In this document: one piece after another, positions 1 to 8,951 of the stretch
Position numbering within the stretch: position 1 is the stretch's first letter
Layout of the letters: each line of letters starts with the position of its first letter
Assembly: GCA_947371015.1 (NCBI GenBank)
Contig: CANBNK010000023.1
Coordinates: 1 to 52,286 of the forward strand
Reading direction: 5' to 3'
DNA from: Acetobacteraceae bacterium
GTDB lineage: Bacteria; Pseudomonadota; Alphaproteobacteria; Acetobacterales; Acetobacteraceae
Length of the DNA stretch: 52,286 nt
Notes under the pieces: model-generated
What the model was told of the DNA's origin: nothing
Databases searched by the model: none
What the model saw: the letters and a program-made list of their open reading frames with translations, nothing else
Position numbers and translations under genes: made by a program

Positions 1-1919
1 CGAAGCGTCGCGGAGATTTGCCGGCCGGCGCCGCCGGCGCCCAGCGCGGAACTGCTCAACACGATCGGGCCGCCCTCCCAGTCCGGGCGGCTGGGCTGGC
101 TGGCGGCCAGCGCCGCCAGCCGCACCAGCAACGCGGCGGCGAAGGCCCCCGGCGTCGGGGCCGCCATGTCCTGGGCGCTGGCGATCAGCCCCCGATGCTG
201 CTGCCAGGCCTCGGCCTGGGCTGGCGCCGGTGTGGTGGTTGCCAGCAGCGTGGTGGCCAGTGCCGGGGCGCCGTGCAGCAGCGCGATGCGGGAAGCGCGC
301 AGCGCATCCTCGGCGTTCTGTGGTGACAGCTCGGCCAGCCGCTGCATCACCTCGGTGCCCGGCACCTGGCGCGGGCCGGCCTCGGCCACGCGCAGCCAGT
401 CCGCCGGGCGGTCCTGGAATTGCAGGCTGGCGCGCCGGATGATGGCGTTGGCGAACTCGGCGTGCTCGGTGGCCTGGAAGGCACGCAGCACCTCCTGCCA
501 GGCCCAGGGCTGGCGGCGATGCGTGGCCAGCGCCTGATTGGCCAGGGCCCGCGCGGCAACGTCCTCGCCGCGGGCCAACAGCAGGCGCAGCCCGGCCCGC
601 AGCGCCAGGTGCGGCGGTGCGGAGGCAGCGGCGCGGGCAGGTTCCAGCAGCGCCATCGCCTCGGCCAGCCGGCCGCAGCCGAGCAGCAGCAGACCGCATC
701 GTAGCGCCAGTTCCAGCGCGGTGGCGTCGGGCCTGGCGGGCAGCCCGCCGGCCAGCAGGGTGCCGAAACGGGCCAGGACGGCCTCGGCCGGCAGCCGCCG
801 TTGCAGCAGGCGCAGCAGCAGCAGGGCGGCGGCGTCCAGCCCAGGTTCCGCGCCCACAAGGGGTTCCAGTGCGGCCAGGGCGGCGTCGGTGCGGCCCTGG
901 CGCAGCAGATGGTCGGCATGGCCCAGCCGCAGCGCCGGGTCGTGCGGATGCACGGTGAGGGCGGCGGCCCAGGCGGCATCGGTCGCCGCGGGCTGGTCCA
1001 GATCCGCCAGGCAGCGGATCCGTTCGTGCAGCAGGTGCCGCTCGTTCGGGTCCGCCACCAGCGCCTGGTCCAGCGTGGCCAGCGCTGCGTCGGGCTGGCC
1101 GTTGCGCCGCAGCGCCTCCGCCAGGCGCAGCGCCACCGTGCTGTCCAGCGGGCGCAGGTGCAGCAGCCGGCGGCCGGCCCGGATGGCTTCGGGCCAGCGC
1201 TGGCTGCGATGCAGCGCATCCGCCAGCGTTGCCAATGGCTCTGCCGCCAGGGGATTGGCCCGGGACAGCGCGCGCAGCGGAGCCAGCGCCGGGGCATAGG
1301 CCTGGCGGGCCAGCAGCGCCTTGGCCAGGGCGGATTGCGCCAGCATGTCCTCCGGTGCCAACTCGGCGGCGACATGCAGCAGGGCCAGCGCGGCATCCGG
1401 CGTGGCGGCGGCCACCGCCTGCCGGGTGCGGTCGTAGCGCTGGCGCGGCGGCAGGTTGCCAAGCAGCCGAGCCGCCAGGGCCAGGCCGAAGGGGTGGTCC
1501 GGCCGCAACGCCAGGGCGCGCAGCAAAGCTTCCAATGCCGGGGCGATGCGGCCCTGCTGCCCCTGCAACTCCGCCAGTCGCGCCCAGGCCTCGAACTCGC
1601 CGGGGGCCAGCGCCAGCACGCCGCGCCAGGCGGCCACCGCGGCCTGCGGGTCCAGCGTCGCCTCAGCACGGGCCAGCACCATCAGCGGGCGGGCATCCTT
1701 CGGCCGCAGCTGGGCGGCAAGGCGGGCAACGCGCGCGGCCTCGGACGGCTGGTGGGCGAAGTACAGCGCCTCGGCCAGGCGCAACTGGGCCTCGGCGTCA
1801 TCGGGCTGGGTTGTGGTCACGCCGGCCCAGAGGGTCGCAGCCTGCTGCCAGTCGCGCAATTCTGTGGCGTCCAGCGCGGCGGCCACGCGGCGCGCGGTAT
1901 CGGGCGCAAGGTCGTTCAT
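1..1919 (-). CDS. TPR-repeat protein with start of a glycosyltransferase domain (C-terminus beyond window)
   Basis: An uninterrupted leftward reading frame runs from an ATG at 1919 to the window edge without a stop, so only the first 639 residues are visible. It is almost wholly alpha-helical and Ala/Leu/Arg-rich with repeated 34-residue units of tetratricopeptide type (for example W-LA-L-G----A---L-AL-P near residues 115-145). The last visible residues read IVLSSSALGAGGAGRQ, which resembles the N-terminal beta-strand and glycine loop of GT4-type glycosyltransferases (usual form LGxGGAERQ). I infer a TPR-glycosyltransferase fusion for surface polysaccharide or protein glycosylation; the epimerase gene next to it agrees with that. 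No signal peptide is seen, so it is probably cytoplasmic. The TPR call is firm, the transferase part tentative because the domain is cut off. Confidence 0.75.
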   Translation of the reverse strand, partial: MNDLAPDTARRVAAALDATELRDWQQAATLWAGVTTTQPDDAEAQLRLAEALYFAHQPSEAARVARLAAQLRPKDARPLMVLARAEATLDPQAAVAAWRGVLALAPGEFEAWARLAELQGQQGRIAPALEALLRALALRPDHPFGLALAARLLGNLPPRQRYDRTRQAVAAATPDAALALLHVAAELAPEDMLAQSALAKALLARQAYAPALAPLRALSRANPLAAEPLATLADALHRSQRWPEAIRAGRRLLHLRPLDSTVALRLAEALRRNGQPDAALATLDQALVADPNERHLLHERIRCLADLDQPAATDAAWAAALTVHPHDPALRLGHADHLLRQGRTDAALAALEPLVGAEPGLDAAALLLLRLLQRRLPAEAVLARFGTLLAGGLPARPDATALELALRCGLLLLGCGRLAEAMALLEPARAAASAPPHLALRAGLRLLLARGEDVAARALANQALATHRRQPWAWQEVLRAFQATEHAEFANAIIRRASLQFQDRPADWLRVAEAGPRQVPGTEVMQRLAELSPQNAEDALRASRIALLHGAPALATTLLATTTPAPAQAEAWQQHRGLIASAQDMAAPTPGAFAAALLVRLAALAASQPSRPDWEGGPIVLSSSALGAGGAGRQISATL

Positions 1920-2052
1920 GCGGGCGCCGCGGCGGCGAGCACTGGCCAAGCCGGTCGGTCAGCTGCCAGGACGCCAGGGGCCATGATCATCGTCGCGCCG
2001 TGATACCAAGCGCCCGGGGGCATGACAAGGAATCCGCCCGTTGTCGGTTGCC

Positions 2053-3054
2053 TCAGCCGCCGTAGTAGTCGCGGTACCAGGCGACGAAGTTCTCGACGCC
2101 CTCGGCCACGCGCACCCGCGGCTGGAAGCCGGTCAGCGCCTGCAGCAAGCGGGTATTGGCGAAGGTGGCGGTGACCTCGCCGGGCTGCATCGGCAGGAAG
2201 TTGCGGATGGCCGGGCGGCCGACGCAGCGCTCGATCTCGGCGATGAAGTCAAGCAACTCCACCGGCTCGCCCAGGCCGATATTGACCAGCCGGTACGGCG
2301 CTACCGGGCTCAGACTGTCGAACGCGCCGACCGGCTGGCCCTGCACCGGAATGGCGGCGGCGAGGCGGACGATGCCCTCGACCAGGTCGTCGATATAGGT
2401 GAAGTCCCGCTGCATGTTGCCGTTGTTGTGGATGTCGATCGGCCGGCCCTTGGCGATGGCATCGGTGAACTTGTACGGCGCCATGTCCGGCCGGCCCCAC
2501 GGGCCATAGACCGTGAAGAAGCGGAACGCGGTGATCGGCTGCCGCCACAAGTGGCTGTAGGCATGCGCCATCAGCTCCGACGCGGTCTTGGTCGCGGCGT
2601 AGATGGTCAGCGGCGTCACCGCCGGGTCCTGCTCGTCGAACGGCATCTTGGTGTTGGCGCCGTACGAGGAACTGGTCGAGGCCAGCATCAGGTGCCGCAC
2701 CGGGTGGCGGCGGGCCAGTTCCAGCAGGTTGAAGCTGCCGACGACGTTGCTTTCGATGTAGCTTTCCGGGTGTTCCAGCGCGTAGCGCACGCCGGCCTGG
2801 GCGGCCAGGTGGATGATGACCTCGGGCGTTTCGGCCTCGAACACCGCCGCGGTGGCGGCCATGTCCGCCAGGTTCAGGATGTAGGGGCGGAAGCGGGCGC
2901 TTTCGGCCAGGATGGCGTGGCGGCGCTGTTTCAGGGTTACGTCGTAATATGGCACCATGGCGTCGATGCCGGCGACGTCGTGGCCTTCAGCCAAAAGCCG
3001 GCGCGCCAGGTGGAACCCGATGAACCCAGCCGTGCCGGTGACGAGGATCTTCAT
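2053..3054 (-). CDS. NAD-dependent UDP-glucuronate 4-epimerase (extended SDR)
   Basis: 333-residue extended short-chain dehydrogenase. It starts with MKILVTGTAGFIG, the Rossmann TGxxGFIG loop (residues 6-13), and carries the YxxxK catalytic pair in the segment YAATK, the FFTVYGPWGRPDMA signature and the RDFTYIDD motif. These are typical of UDP-glucuronate/UDP-galacturonate 4-epimerases (LpsL/CapI type), which supply galacturonate for capsule, O-antigen or lipid A modification in the cytosol. I chose the ATG at 3054 because the fold begins there; the frame extends further upstream only as unrelated sequence. The gene is divergent from a broken UDP-GlcNAc 2-epimerase and lies beside the TPR-glycosyltransferase gene, suggesting a polysaccharide locus. 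Confidence 0.9.
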   Translation of the reverse strand: MKILVTGTAGFIGFHLARRLLAEGHDVAGIDAMVPYYDVTLKQRRHAILAESARFRPYILNLADMAATAAVFEAETPEVIIHLAAQAGVRYALEHPESYIESNVVGSFNLLELARRHPVRHLMLASTSSSYGANTKMPFDEQDPAVTPLTIYAATKTASELMAHAYSHLWRQPITAFRFFTVYGPWGRPDMAPYKFTDAIAKGRPIDIHNNGNMQRDFTYIDDLVEGIVRLAAAIPVQGQPVGAFDSLSPVAPYRLVNIGLGEPVELLDFIAEIERCVGRPAIRNFLPMQPGEVTATFANTRLLQALTGFQPRVRVAEGVENFVAWYRDYYGG

Positions 3055-3126
3055 GCTGTTGCCGTCTGTTCTGCCCGCGCTTCTAGGGGCAGGGGGTGGG
3101 GCTGTCCACACAAGCGGGCCGGGCCG

Positions 3127-3582
3127 ATGAGCCTGCCCCTGCTGCACCTTGTCGCCGCCGCCCGGCCGAACCTGCCCAAGCTCTCGGTGCCGTGGGCGGC
3201 CCTGGCGGCACGGCCTAGTGTGGCCATGGCGCAGCTGTTGCCTGCCGGGCAGCACCATGACGCCGTGATGTTCGGCGGCCACCTGGGCTACCCGGATTTC
3301 CTCGGCCTGCTGGGGCGGGCCCGGCTGGTGGCCAGTGACAGCGGCGGCATCCAGGAGGAAGCTACCATGCTGGACCTGCCCCGCCTGACACTGCGCGAGA
3401 GCACGGAGCGGCCGGAGACGCTGTCCGGCAGACGGCTGATGCCGCCGGAAGCACTGGCCGACGTGGTGGCCGAGGTGCTGGCCGGCGCCTGGCCGCATGC
3501 GGTGCGCGCGCCGCTATGGGATGATCAGGTTGGCGCGCGCATGGTAGCGAGCCTTGAAGTCTTCCTGGCGGAGGTGCGCTGA
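3127..3582 (+). pseudogene. UDP-N-acetylglucosamine 2-epimerase remnant with internal in-frame deletion
   Basis: The 151-residue frame matches both ends of WecB-type UDP-GlcNAc 2-epimerases but lacks the middle. Residues 5-45 (LVAAARPNLPKLS ... GQHHDAVMF) correspond to the N-terminal nucleotide-binding segment (family form ARPNFMKxxP ... GQHYD). From about residue 50 the sequence jumps directly to the C-terminal UDP-binding segment (DSGGIQEEA, then RESTERPE). The family is about 370 residues, so roughly 200 are missing, including the expected catalytic acidic and histidine residues. The start and stop are intact and the frame is open, so a short protein could be made, but epimerase activity is not expected. 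The stop TGA overlaps the following lysR start by one base (TGATG). Confidence 0.75.
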
Positions 3583-4463
3583 TGGACAAGTTCATGGCGC
3601 TTACCGTCTTCGCACGCGTGGTCGAGCATGGCGGTTTCACTGCGGCGGCGACCAAGTTGGGGCTTTCGCCTTCGGCAATTACGAAAACCATCGCGCGGCT
3701 GGAGGACGAGGTCGGCACCCAGCTGTTCAACCGCACCACGCGCCGGCTGCGCACCACCGACTTCGGCCAGGAGTTCTACGAGCGCTGCGTCCACATCCTG
3801 GCCGACCTGGAGGATGCCGAGGCGACGCTGAAGCGCGGCAGCGTGGTGTCTCGGGGCCGCGTACGCGCAGTGGTGCCGCTGAGCTTCGGCCGCGTGACGT
3901 TGATGCCGGAACTGCCCACCTTCTTCGAGCGCTATCCCGAGATTACGCTGGAACTGCACTTCAGCGACGGCAGCGTCGATCTCATCGCCGAGGGCTTCGA
4001 CCTTGCGGTGCGCACCGGCAACTTCAGTGACTCGCGGCTGACCACGCGGCTGCTGACGCGGGGCACGCAGGTCACGGTCGCCTCGCCGCGCTACCTGGCG
4101 AAGTATGGTGAGCCGAAGACGCCGCAGGAGTTGCACCAGCACAACTGCCTGATCAGCCGCTTCGGCCCCGAATGGAGTTTCAAGGGAGAGGACGGCCGGC
4201 CCTTCACCCTGCGGGTCCATGGCAACGCCGTGATCAACAGCGGCGACGCGCTGCGCGAGGCCGCCGTGGCCGGCACCGGCGTGGCCCAGGGCACCTGGTG
4301 GCTTTACCGCAAGGACCTGGAAGCCGGCAGCGTGCGGGCGATTCTGCCGGACTGGGAAGTGGAAGGCGCGCCGGTCTCGGTGCTGTATCCGCCGCAGCGG
4401 CATCTGCCGGCCAAGCTGCGCGCCTTCATCGACTTCCTGGTGTCGATCACCCGGACAGCGTGA
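3582..4463 (+). CDS. LysR family transcriptional regulator
   Basis: 293-residue LysR-type regulator. The N-terminal winged helix-turn-helix spans about residues 1-60 (VFARVVEHGGFTAAATKLGL, then SPSAITKTIARLEDEVGTQLFNRTTR) and is followed by a linker helix and a two-lobe effector-binding domain (residues 90-290). The sequence type is that of the large DmlR/CrgA-like branch common in proteobacteria. The start overlaps the stop of the epimerase remnant by one base. Its natural target is unclear: the converging genes downstream (4522-6166) are the carboxymuconolactone-decarboxylase-like and luciferase-like genes. No binding site was identified. Confidence 0.92.
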   Translation: MDKFMALTVFARVVEHGGFTAAATKLGLSPSAITKTIARLEDEVGTQLFNRTTRRLRTTDFGQEFYERCVHILADLEDAEATLKRGSVVSRGRVRAVVPLSFGRVTLMPELPTFFERYPEITLELHFSDGSVDLIAEGFDLAVRTGNFSDSRLTTRLLTRGTQVTVASPRYLAKYGEPKTPQELHQHNCLISRFGPEWSFKGEDGRPFTLRVHGNAVINSGDALREAAVAGTGVAQGTWWLYRKDLEAGSVRAILPDWEVEGAPVSVLYPPQRHLPAKLRAFIDFLVSITRTA

Positions 4464-4521
4464 GCGCGCGATGGCTTGCGGCGCGCAGGCCGGCAAGCCT
4501 CAATCGCGCGCGCGCCGTGCG

Positions 4522-5070
4522 TCACTTCTCCCAGGGAATCGGCACGCCACCCGGCGCCGGAATCTGGAAGGTGTTCAGCTGCATCGCCAGCAGGCTGTAG
4601 TAGCCAACCAGCCCAGTCAGCTCGACCGCGCCCTTGTTGCCGAACAGCCCTTGCACAGCGGCAAAGGTCGCGTCCGGCACCTTGCCCTCCCGCAGCAGCA
4701 CGCGGACGAAATCATGCACGATGCGGTCGGCATCCTCGGTGAAGGGCGGGGTCTGGCCCTGGCCGATGGCGTCGATGACGGCCTGCGGCACGCCCTGCTT
4801 GGCGGCGATGGGCGCATGCGCGTGCCATTCCACCGCGGCCTTCCAATGCTGGCCGACGCAGAGGATGGCGAGTTCGCGCAGCCGCATCGGCACGCTGCAT
4901 TCGTAGCGGATGAAGACGCCGAGTTGTTCGACGCGGGCGCAGAGTTCCGGGCTGGTCAGCAGCGCCTTGAATGGGCCGCCGACGCCACCGCGGGCGCCCG
5001 AGGCAATGCGGTCGTGGGCGACCTTCTGGGCATCGTCGAGCTGGTCGTAGCTGATTTCTGGCAGGCGCAT
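4522..5070 (-). CDS. Carboxymuconolactone decarboxylase (AhpD-like) family protein
   Basis: 182-residue helical protein of the carboxymuconolactone decarboxylase/AhpD superfamily. The core (about residues 35-110) contains RLRELAILCVGQHWKAAVEWHAH, the conserved helix with Glu, Cys and His of this fold. Here the usual CxxC of AhpD is reduced to a single Cys (ILCVGQHW), so a peroxidase-reductase role is doubtful and a decarboxylase or lactonase-like role is equally possible. The ATG at 5070 is preferred because GGGGAGAG stands just upstream; an extension to 5109 has no such site. It lies between lysR and an F420/FMN luciferase-like oxidoreductase gene on the same strand, possibly co-transcribed with the latter. 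Confidence 0.85.
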   Translation of the reverse strand: MRLPEISYDQLDDAQKVAHDRIASGARGGVGGPFKALLTSPELCARVEQLGVFIRYECSVPMRLRELAILCVGQHWKAAVEWHAHAPIAAKQGVPQAVIDAIGQGQTPPFTEDADRIVHDFVRVLLREGKVPDATFAAVQGLFGNKGAVELTGLVGYYSLLAMQLNTFQIPAPGGVPIPWEK

Positions 5071-5167
5071 TGGTTTCTCTCCCCAGGGGTGCCGTTGCGT
5101 TCGGCACAAACGAAAACGGCCCGCAGCTTGCGCCGCGGGCCGCGTCTCGACAATGCAGGCCGAAGCG

Positions 5168-6166
5168 TTATTCGGCGGCCACGGCCTGGACCGTGTCGTT
5201 CTCGAAGGCCGACATGACCTCCTGCTTGAAGGCGCGCAGCCCGGCCGGAGTCGCGGTCGGGTCCGCCATCAGGATGTTCTCGACTCCACCAGCCTTGAGC
5301 TTGCGCAGCCGGGCGATGATCTCCTGCGGCGTCCCCAGCAGCGGGGCGTCGTCTTCCTCGACGCTGGCCGGGCGATCACCCTTGGCCAGGTCGCCGATGA
5401 CGCTGACCACGCGCTTGCGGGTGGCCAAGGCGGCCTCACGCTCGGCTTCGGTGTGGAACATCTGCAACGCGCGGGTCACGCCGACCATCATCGGGTTGTA
5501 GGCGCGGCCGACGCGGGCGCATTCGTCGCGGAAGATCGCGGTGCGCTCGATCACCTGCTTCACGCTGGCCAACTGGTCGAACAGCACGTTGTAGCCTTCA
5601 CGCGCGGCGCGGCGGATGCTGCCTTCGCTGCCGGCTGCCATCCACAGCGGCGGGTGCGGCCGGGTCAGCGGCTCGGGCTCCACCACCACATTCTCCAGGT
5701 TCCAGCGCTTGCCGTGGTGGCTCCAGCGGCCCTCGGTGGTCCAGGCCTTGCGGATGATCTCCATGGCCTCATCGAAGCGCTCGGTCGCCTCGTTGATGTC
5801 GATGCAGAAGCCATCGAACTCAGCCTGGCGGTAGCCCTTGCCGACGCCGAAGTCGAAGCGGCCGCCGGTCAGCAGGTCCAGCGTCGCGGCCTGTTCGGCC
5901 ACCAGCACCGGGTTGTGCCAGGGCATCACCACCACGGCGGTGCCGAGGCGGATGCGCGTGGTCTTGGCCGCCAGGTAGGCCAGCAGGGTCATCGATGCCG
6001 AAACCTGGCCCTGACCCGTAAAGTGGTGCTCGACCATGAACAGGCTGTGGAAGCCCAGGCGGTCGGCCTCACAGACATAGTCGATGTAGTCCTGGTAGCC
6101 GTGGCTGTCGCTGACATCGCCGGTGCCGCGCTTGGTGCGGGCGCCTCCGAACAAACCAAACCGCAT
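5168..6166 (-). CDS. LLM-class flavin-dependent oxidoreductase (luciferase-like)
   Basis: 332-residue TIM-barrel protein of the bacterial luciferase-like monooxygenase family. Recognisable elements are the N-terminal strand MRFGLFGG, the FMVEHHF segment in which the EHH residues line the flavin pocket (about residue 45), the LGTAVVVMPWHNPVLVAEQ block and DLLTGGRFDFGVGKGY near residue 105. It uses reduced FMN (or F420) to oxidise or reduce a small organic substrate in the cytosol; the substrate cannot be read from the sequence. It lies 97 bases upstream of the CMD-like gene on the same strand and is divergent from the livHMGF importer, with a 264-base, locally AT-richer spacer between them that probably holds both promoters. 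Confidence 0.88.
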   Translation of the reverse strand: MRFGLFGGARTKRGTGDVSDSHGYQDYIDYVCEADRLGFHSLFMVEHHFTGQGQVSASMTLLAYLAAKTTRIRLGTAVVVMPWHNPVLVAEQAATLDLLTGGRFDFGVGKGYRQAEFDGFCIDINEATERFDEAMEIIRKAWTTEGRWSHHGKRWNLENVVVEPEPLTRPHPPLWMAAGSEGSIRRAAREGYNVLFDQLASVKQVIERTAIFRDECARVGRAYNPMMVGVTRALQMFHTEAEREAALATRKRVVSVIGDLAKGDRPASVEEDDAPLLGTPQEIIARLRKLKAGGVENILMADPTATPAGLRAFKQEVMSAFENDTVQAVAAE

Positions 6167-6430
6167 GTGACGGCTCCCTTGGACCCGGGTTGAACTACCT
6201 CATCATGGTGCGGCAGCCTGGGGAAGGAAAGAAAGGCCGAAATAGGCAAATCAGCCGTGCCGATCTGTCCGAGATCGTCAAACGATTGATTTAAGCGGGT
6301 TTGGCTGTGGCAGGCGGGATATTTCAGCCAAAAATTCACAAGTGTTTTGCGGCTGGCGGCCATGACGCAACCGCTCCGGCTGGCCCATGCTGCCGGTCAC
6401 GAAAAAAACAAGTGGGGGGACTACGACCGG

Positions 6431-7309
6431 ATGCCAGATCCGTCAGCCATCCTGAACGCGGTGGTGGCAGGTGTACTGCTGGGCGGTTTCTACGCCGCGG
6501 TCGCGCTCGGCATCGCCATTGCCTTCGGCATGCTCGACATTCCCAACCTGTCCCACCCCGCCTTCGTGGTCATGGGCGCCTTCGCCACCTGGGTGCTGAA
6601 CAGCACCTTCGGCATCGACCCCATCGTGGCGGGGCTGCTGATGACCGGGCCGTTCTTCATCCTGGGCGTGCTGCTGTACCGGCTGTACCACACCTGCTTC
6701 GAGAGCCGCGGTGAGGCGCCGTTGCAGGGCCTGGCCTTCTTCTTCGGCATCCTCTTCATCACCGAGGTGGTGCTGGTGCTGACCGCCGGCGCCGATTACC
6801 GGAGTGTGCAGGCGGACTATATCGGCGTCAGCCTGAATCTCGGCAGCCTGACGCTGCCCTTCCGCATGCTGGTGCCCTTCGTCGTCTCCATCGCCATGCT
6901 GTTCGCGTTGCAGCAATTCCTGACCCGCAGCTTCACCGGCCGCGCCATCCTGGCGGTCTCCCAGGACAAGCTGGCGCTGCAACTAATGGGTGTGTCGCCG
7001 ACGCGGATCAAGGCGCTGGCCTTCGGCATCTCCATCGCCACGGCGGCGGTGGCGGGGTCGCTGCTCATCATCATCCAGCCGGTCGAGCCCAGCATCGGGC
7101 GCGACTTCATTGGGCGGGCGTTCGCCGCGGTGGTGCTGGGCGGCATGGGCAGCTTCTGGGGCATGCTGATCGCCAGCATCATCCTCGGCATCACCGAAAG
7201 CATCGTGTCGGACATGTGGAACCCCAGTTGGGCGCCGGCCATCGCCTTTGGCTTCCTGTTGCCGACCTTGGCCTTCCGCTCCGGCGGCCTGTTGGGGCGC
7301 AAGCTGTGA
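6431..7309 (+). CDS. Branched-chain amino acid-type ABC transporter permease (LivH family)
   Basis: 292-residue inner-membrane permease with about eight hydrophobic helices, beginning AILNAVVAGVLLGGFYAAVALGIAIAFG and carrying the LivH hallmark near the N-terminus (GMLDIPNLSHPAFVVMGAF). A near-C-terminal block FAAVVLGGMGSFWGMLIAS is the loop that contacts the ATPase. The ATG at 6431 is chosen because GTGGGGGGA stands about ten bases upstream and the first helix follows at once; an upstream ATG at 6347 would add 28 polar residues. It heads the operon livH-livM-livG-livF-binding protein, with a GTGA overlap to livM. The substrate may be a branched-chain amino acid, an aromatic acid or an amide. 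Confidence 0.9.
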   Translation: MPDPSAILNAVVAGVLLGGFYAAVALGIAIAFGMLDIPNLSHPAFVVMGAFATWVLNSTFGIDPIVAGLLMTGPFFILGVLLYRLYHTCFESRGEAPLQGLAFFFGILFITEVVLVLTAGADYRSVQADYIGVSLNLGSLTLPFRMLVPFVVSIAMLFALQQFLTRSFTGRAILAVSQDKLALQLMGVSPTRIKALAFGISIATAAVAGSLLIIIQPVEPSIGRDFIGRAFAAVVLGGMGSFWGMLIASIILGITESIVSDMWNPSWAPAIAFGFLLPTLAFRSGGLLGRKL

Positions 7310-8247
7310 GCAACCTGCGCTTCTGGGCCTGCGGCCTGCTGCTGGTGCTGACGGGCTGGCTGCTGGGCCGCCTGGTCAGCAATGAATACGCCTTCTTCGC
7401 CGGCTATTCGGTGCTGCAATACATCCTGCTGGCCACGGCCTGGAATATCCTGGGCGGCTATGCGGGCTATGTGAACTTCGGCACCGCGGCGTTCTTCGCG
7501 CTGGGCGCCTATGTCTCGGTGGCGCTGAACAAGATGTACGCGCTGCCGTTGCCGGTGCTGATCGTCGCCGGCGGCGTGGCATCCGGCCTGGTCGGGCTGC
7601 TGATGGGCTCGCTGACGCTGAAGCTGCGCGGCGTGTTCTTCTCCATCGCCACGTTGGCGCTGGCCATCGTCTCCCAGGCGGTCATCACCAACTGGGAATA
7701 TGTCGGCGGTGCCTCGGGCGCCTATGTGCTGCGGCCGCGCATGGGGCCGCTGGGCGGCAGCTATATCGAGTACCTGTTCTACACCATGCTGGTGATGGCG
7801 GTGGCGGCGGTGGCGCTGGCCCGCACCATCGAACGCTCCAAGGTGGGCTACGGGCTCTCGGCCATCCGCGATGACGAGCTGGCGGCGGAAGCCTCCGGCG
7901 TGCCGACGTTGAAACTCAAGCTTCTCGCGACCGTGGCGTCCGGCACGTTGATGGGCATGGCCGGGGCGCCGCTGCCCTTCTACGTCGCCTACCTGGACCC
8001 GCCGAGCGCGTTCAACCTGGCCTATGCGGTCAACACCATCGCCATGCCGCTGGTCGGCGGCACCGGCACCTGGATCGGCCCGGTGCTGGGCGCGATTCTG
8101 CTGACGGTGGTGCAGGAGACGGCGATGGTGACGATCTCCTCCGCCGCCAACCTGCTGATCGTAGGCCTGCTGATGGTCGGCTTCATCACCCTGGCGCCGA
8201 ACGGTATCGTCGGCATGGTCCGCAGCCTGCGGGAGGGGCGCAAATGA
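7306..8247 (+). CDS. Branched-chain amino acid-type ABC transporter permease (LivM family)
   Basis: 313-residue second permease. The GTG start at 7306 overlaps the livH stop as GTGA, which decides the start against a longer frame beginning at 7216 inside livH. LivM features are LLATAWNILGGYAGYVNFGTAAFFALGAYV-like sequence in the second and third helices and, in the C-terminal half, IRDDELAAEASGV, the cytoplasmic coupling loop. Together with LivH it forms the membrane channel of the importer. Its stop overlaps the start of livG as ATGA. Translational coupling across four genes indicates a single transcript. Confidence 0.9.
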   Translation: MSNLRFWACGLLLVLTGWLLGRLVSNEYAFFAGYSVLQYILLATAWNILGGYAGYVNFGTAAFFALGAYVSVALNKMYALPLPVLIVAGGVASGLVGLLMGSLTLKLRGVFFSIATLALAIVSQAVITNWEYVGGASGAYVLRPRMGPLGGSYIEYLFYTMLVMAVAAVALARTIERSKVGYGLSAIRDDELAAEASGVPTLKLKLLATVASGTLMGMAGAPLPFYVAYLDPPSAFNLAYAVNTIAMPLVGGTGTWIGPVLGAILLTVVQETAMVTISSAANLLIVGLLMVGFITLAPNGIVGMVRSLREGRK

Positions 8248-8951
8248 GCGACGCGCTGCTGGCCGTGGATGGCCTGACCAAACGCTTCGGCGGCTTCACC
8301 GCGCTGAACGATATCTCCGTGAGTGTCGGCCAGGGAGAACGGCTCGGGCTGATCGGGCCGAACGGCTCGGGCAAATCCACCTTCGTCAACTGCATCAGCG
8401 GCACCCTGCCGATCGACCAGGGCAGCGTGACGCTGGGCGGCGCGCGGATCGACGGCCTGGCGCCGCACCAGCGCACGCGGCTGGGCCTGGCGCGCAGCTT
8501 CCAGTTGCCACGCCCTTTCGGCAGCCTGACGGTGGCCGAGAACCTGCGCGTGCCAATGCTGTATGCGGGGCGAGGCGGGACGGATACCGAGGCCGAATTG
8601 CTGGAGATGGTCGGCCTGGGCGGCAAGGCGCAGCAACGTCCCGGCGATTTGACGCAGGTGGAAATGCGTAAGCTGGAACTCGCCCGCGCCATGGCCGCCA
8701 GCCCGCGCCTGCTGGTGGCGGATGAGGCGATGGCCGGCCTGTCCAACTCCGAGGTCGATGAGATCCTGGTGCTGCTGCTGCGGCTGAACGAGCAGGGCGT
8801 CACCATCGTGCTGATCGAGCACATCATGCGCGCCGTCATGGCCTTCTCGCAGCGCCTGGTCTGCCTGGTGGCGGGCCGCAAGGTGGCCGATGGTGACCCG
8901 CAGGATGTCATCCGCAATGACGACGTGCTGAAGGCCTATCTCGGTGAGTAG
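8244..8951 (+). CDS. ABC transporter ATP-binding protein (LivG family)
   Basis: 235-residue ATPase. Walker A is GPNGSGKST (residues 38-46), the signature region is degenerate (DLTQVEMRKLELARAM in place of LSGGQ), and Walker B is RLLVADEAMAGL with the catalytic Glu present. The shortened, Leu-Thr-Gln-Val signature is also seen in other LivG proteins specific for non-amino-acid substrates, so I read it as divergence rather than loss. It energises the LivHM channel on the cytoplasmic face. It overlaps livM by four bases and livF by eight. Confidence 0.9.
   Translation: MSDALLAVDGLTKRFGGFTALNDISVSVGQGERLGLIGPNGSGKSTFVNCISGTLPIDQGSVTLGGARIDGLAPHQRTRLGLARSFQLPRPFGSLTVAENLRVPMLYAGRGGTDTEAELLEMVGLGGKAQQRPGDLTQVEMRKLELARAMAASPRLLVADEAMAGLSNSEVDEILVLLLRLNEQGVTIVLIEHIMRAVMAFSQRLVCLVAGRKVADGDPQDVIRNDDVLKAYLGE

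Noticed and set aside
347-2065. Several long open frames on both strands (for example 347-1669 minus, 801-2003 plus, 1229-2065 plus).
   Set aside because: They are Arg/Pro/Trp- or Gln/Gly-rich shadows of the leftward TPR gene, which has normal composition and a frame open to the window edge.
5153-6193. Open frame of 346 codons on the plus strand.
   Set aside because: Antisense shadow of the luciferase-like oxidoreductase; composition dominated by His, Gly and Val with no family motif.
6167-6430. Attempt to place sigma-70 -35/-10 boxes in the divergent spacer.
   Set aside because: Candidate hexamers (for example TTGGCT near 6301) have wrong spacing; no promoter could be supported.
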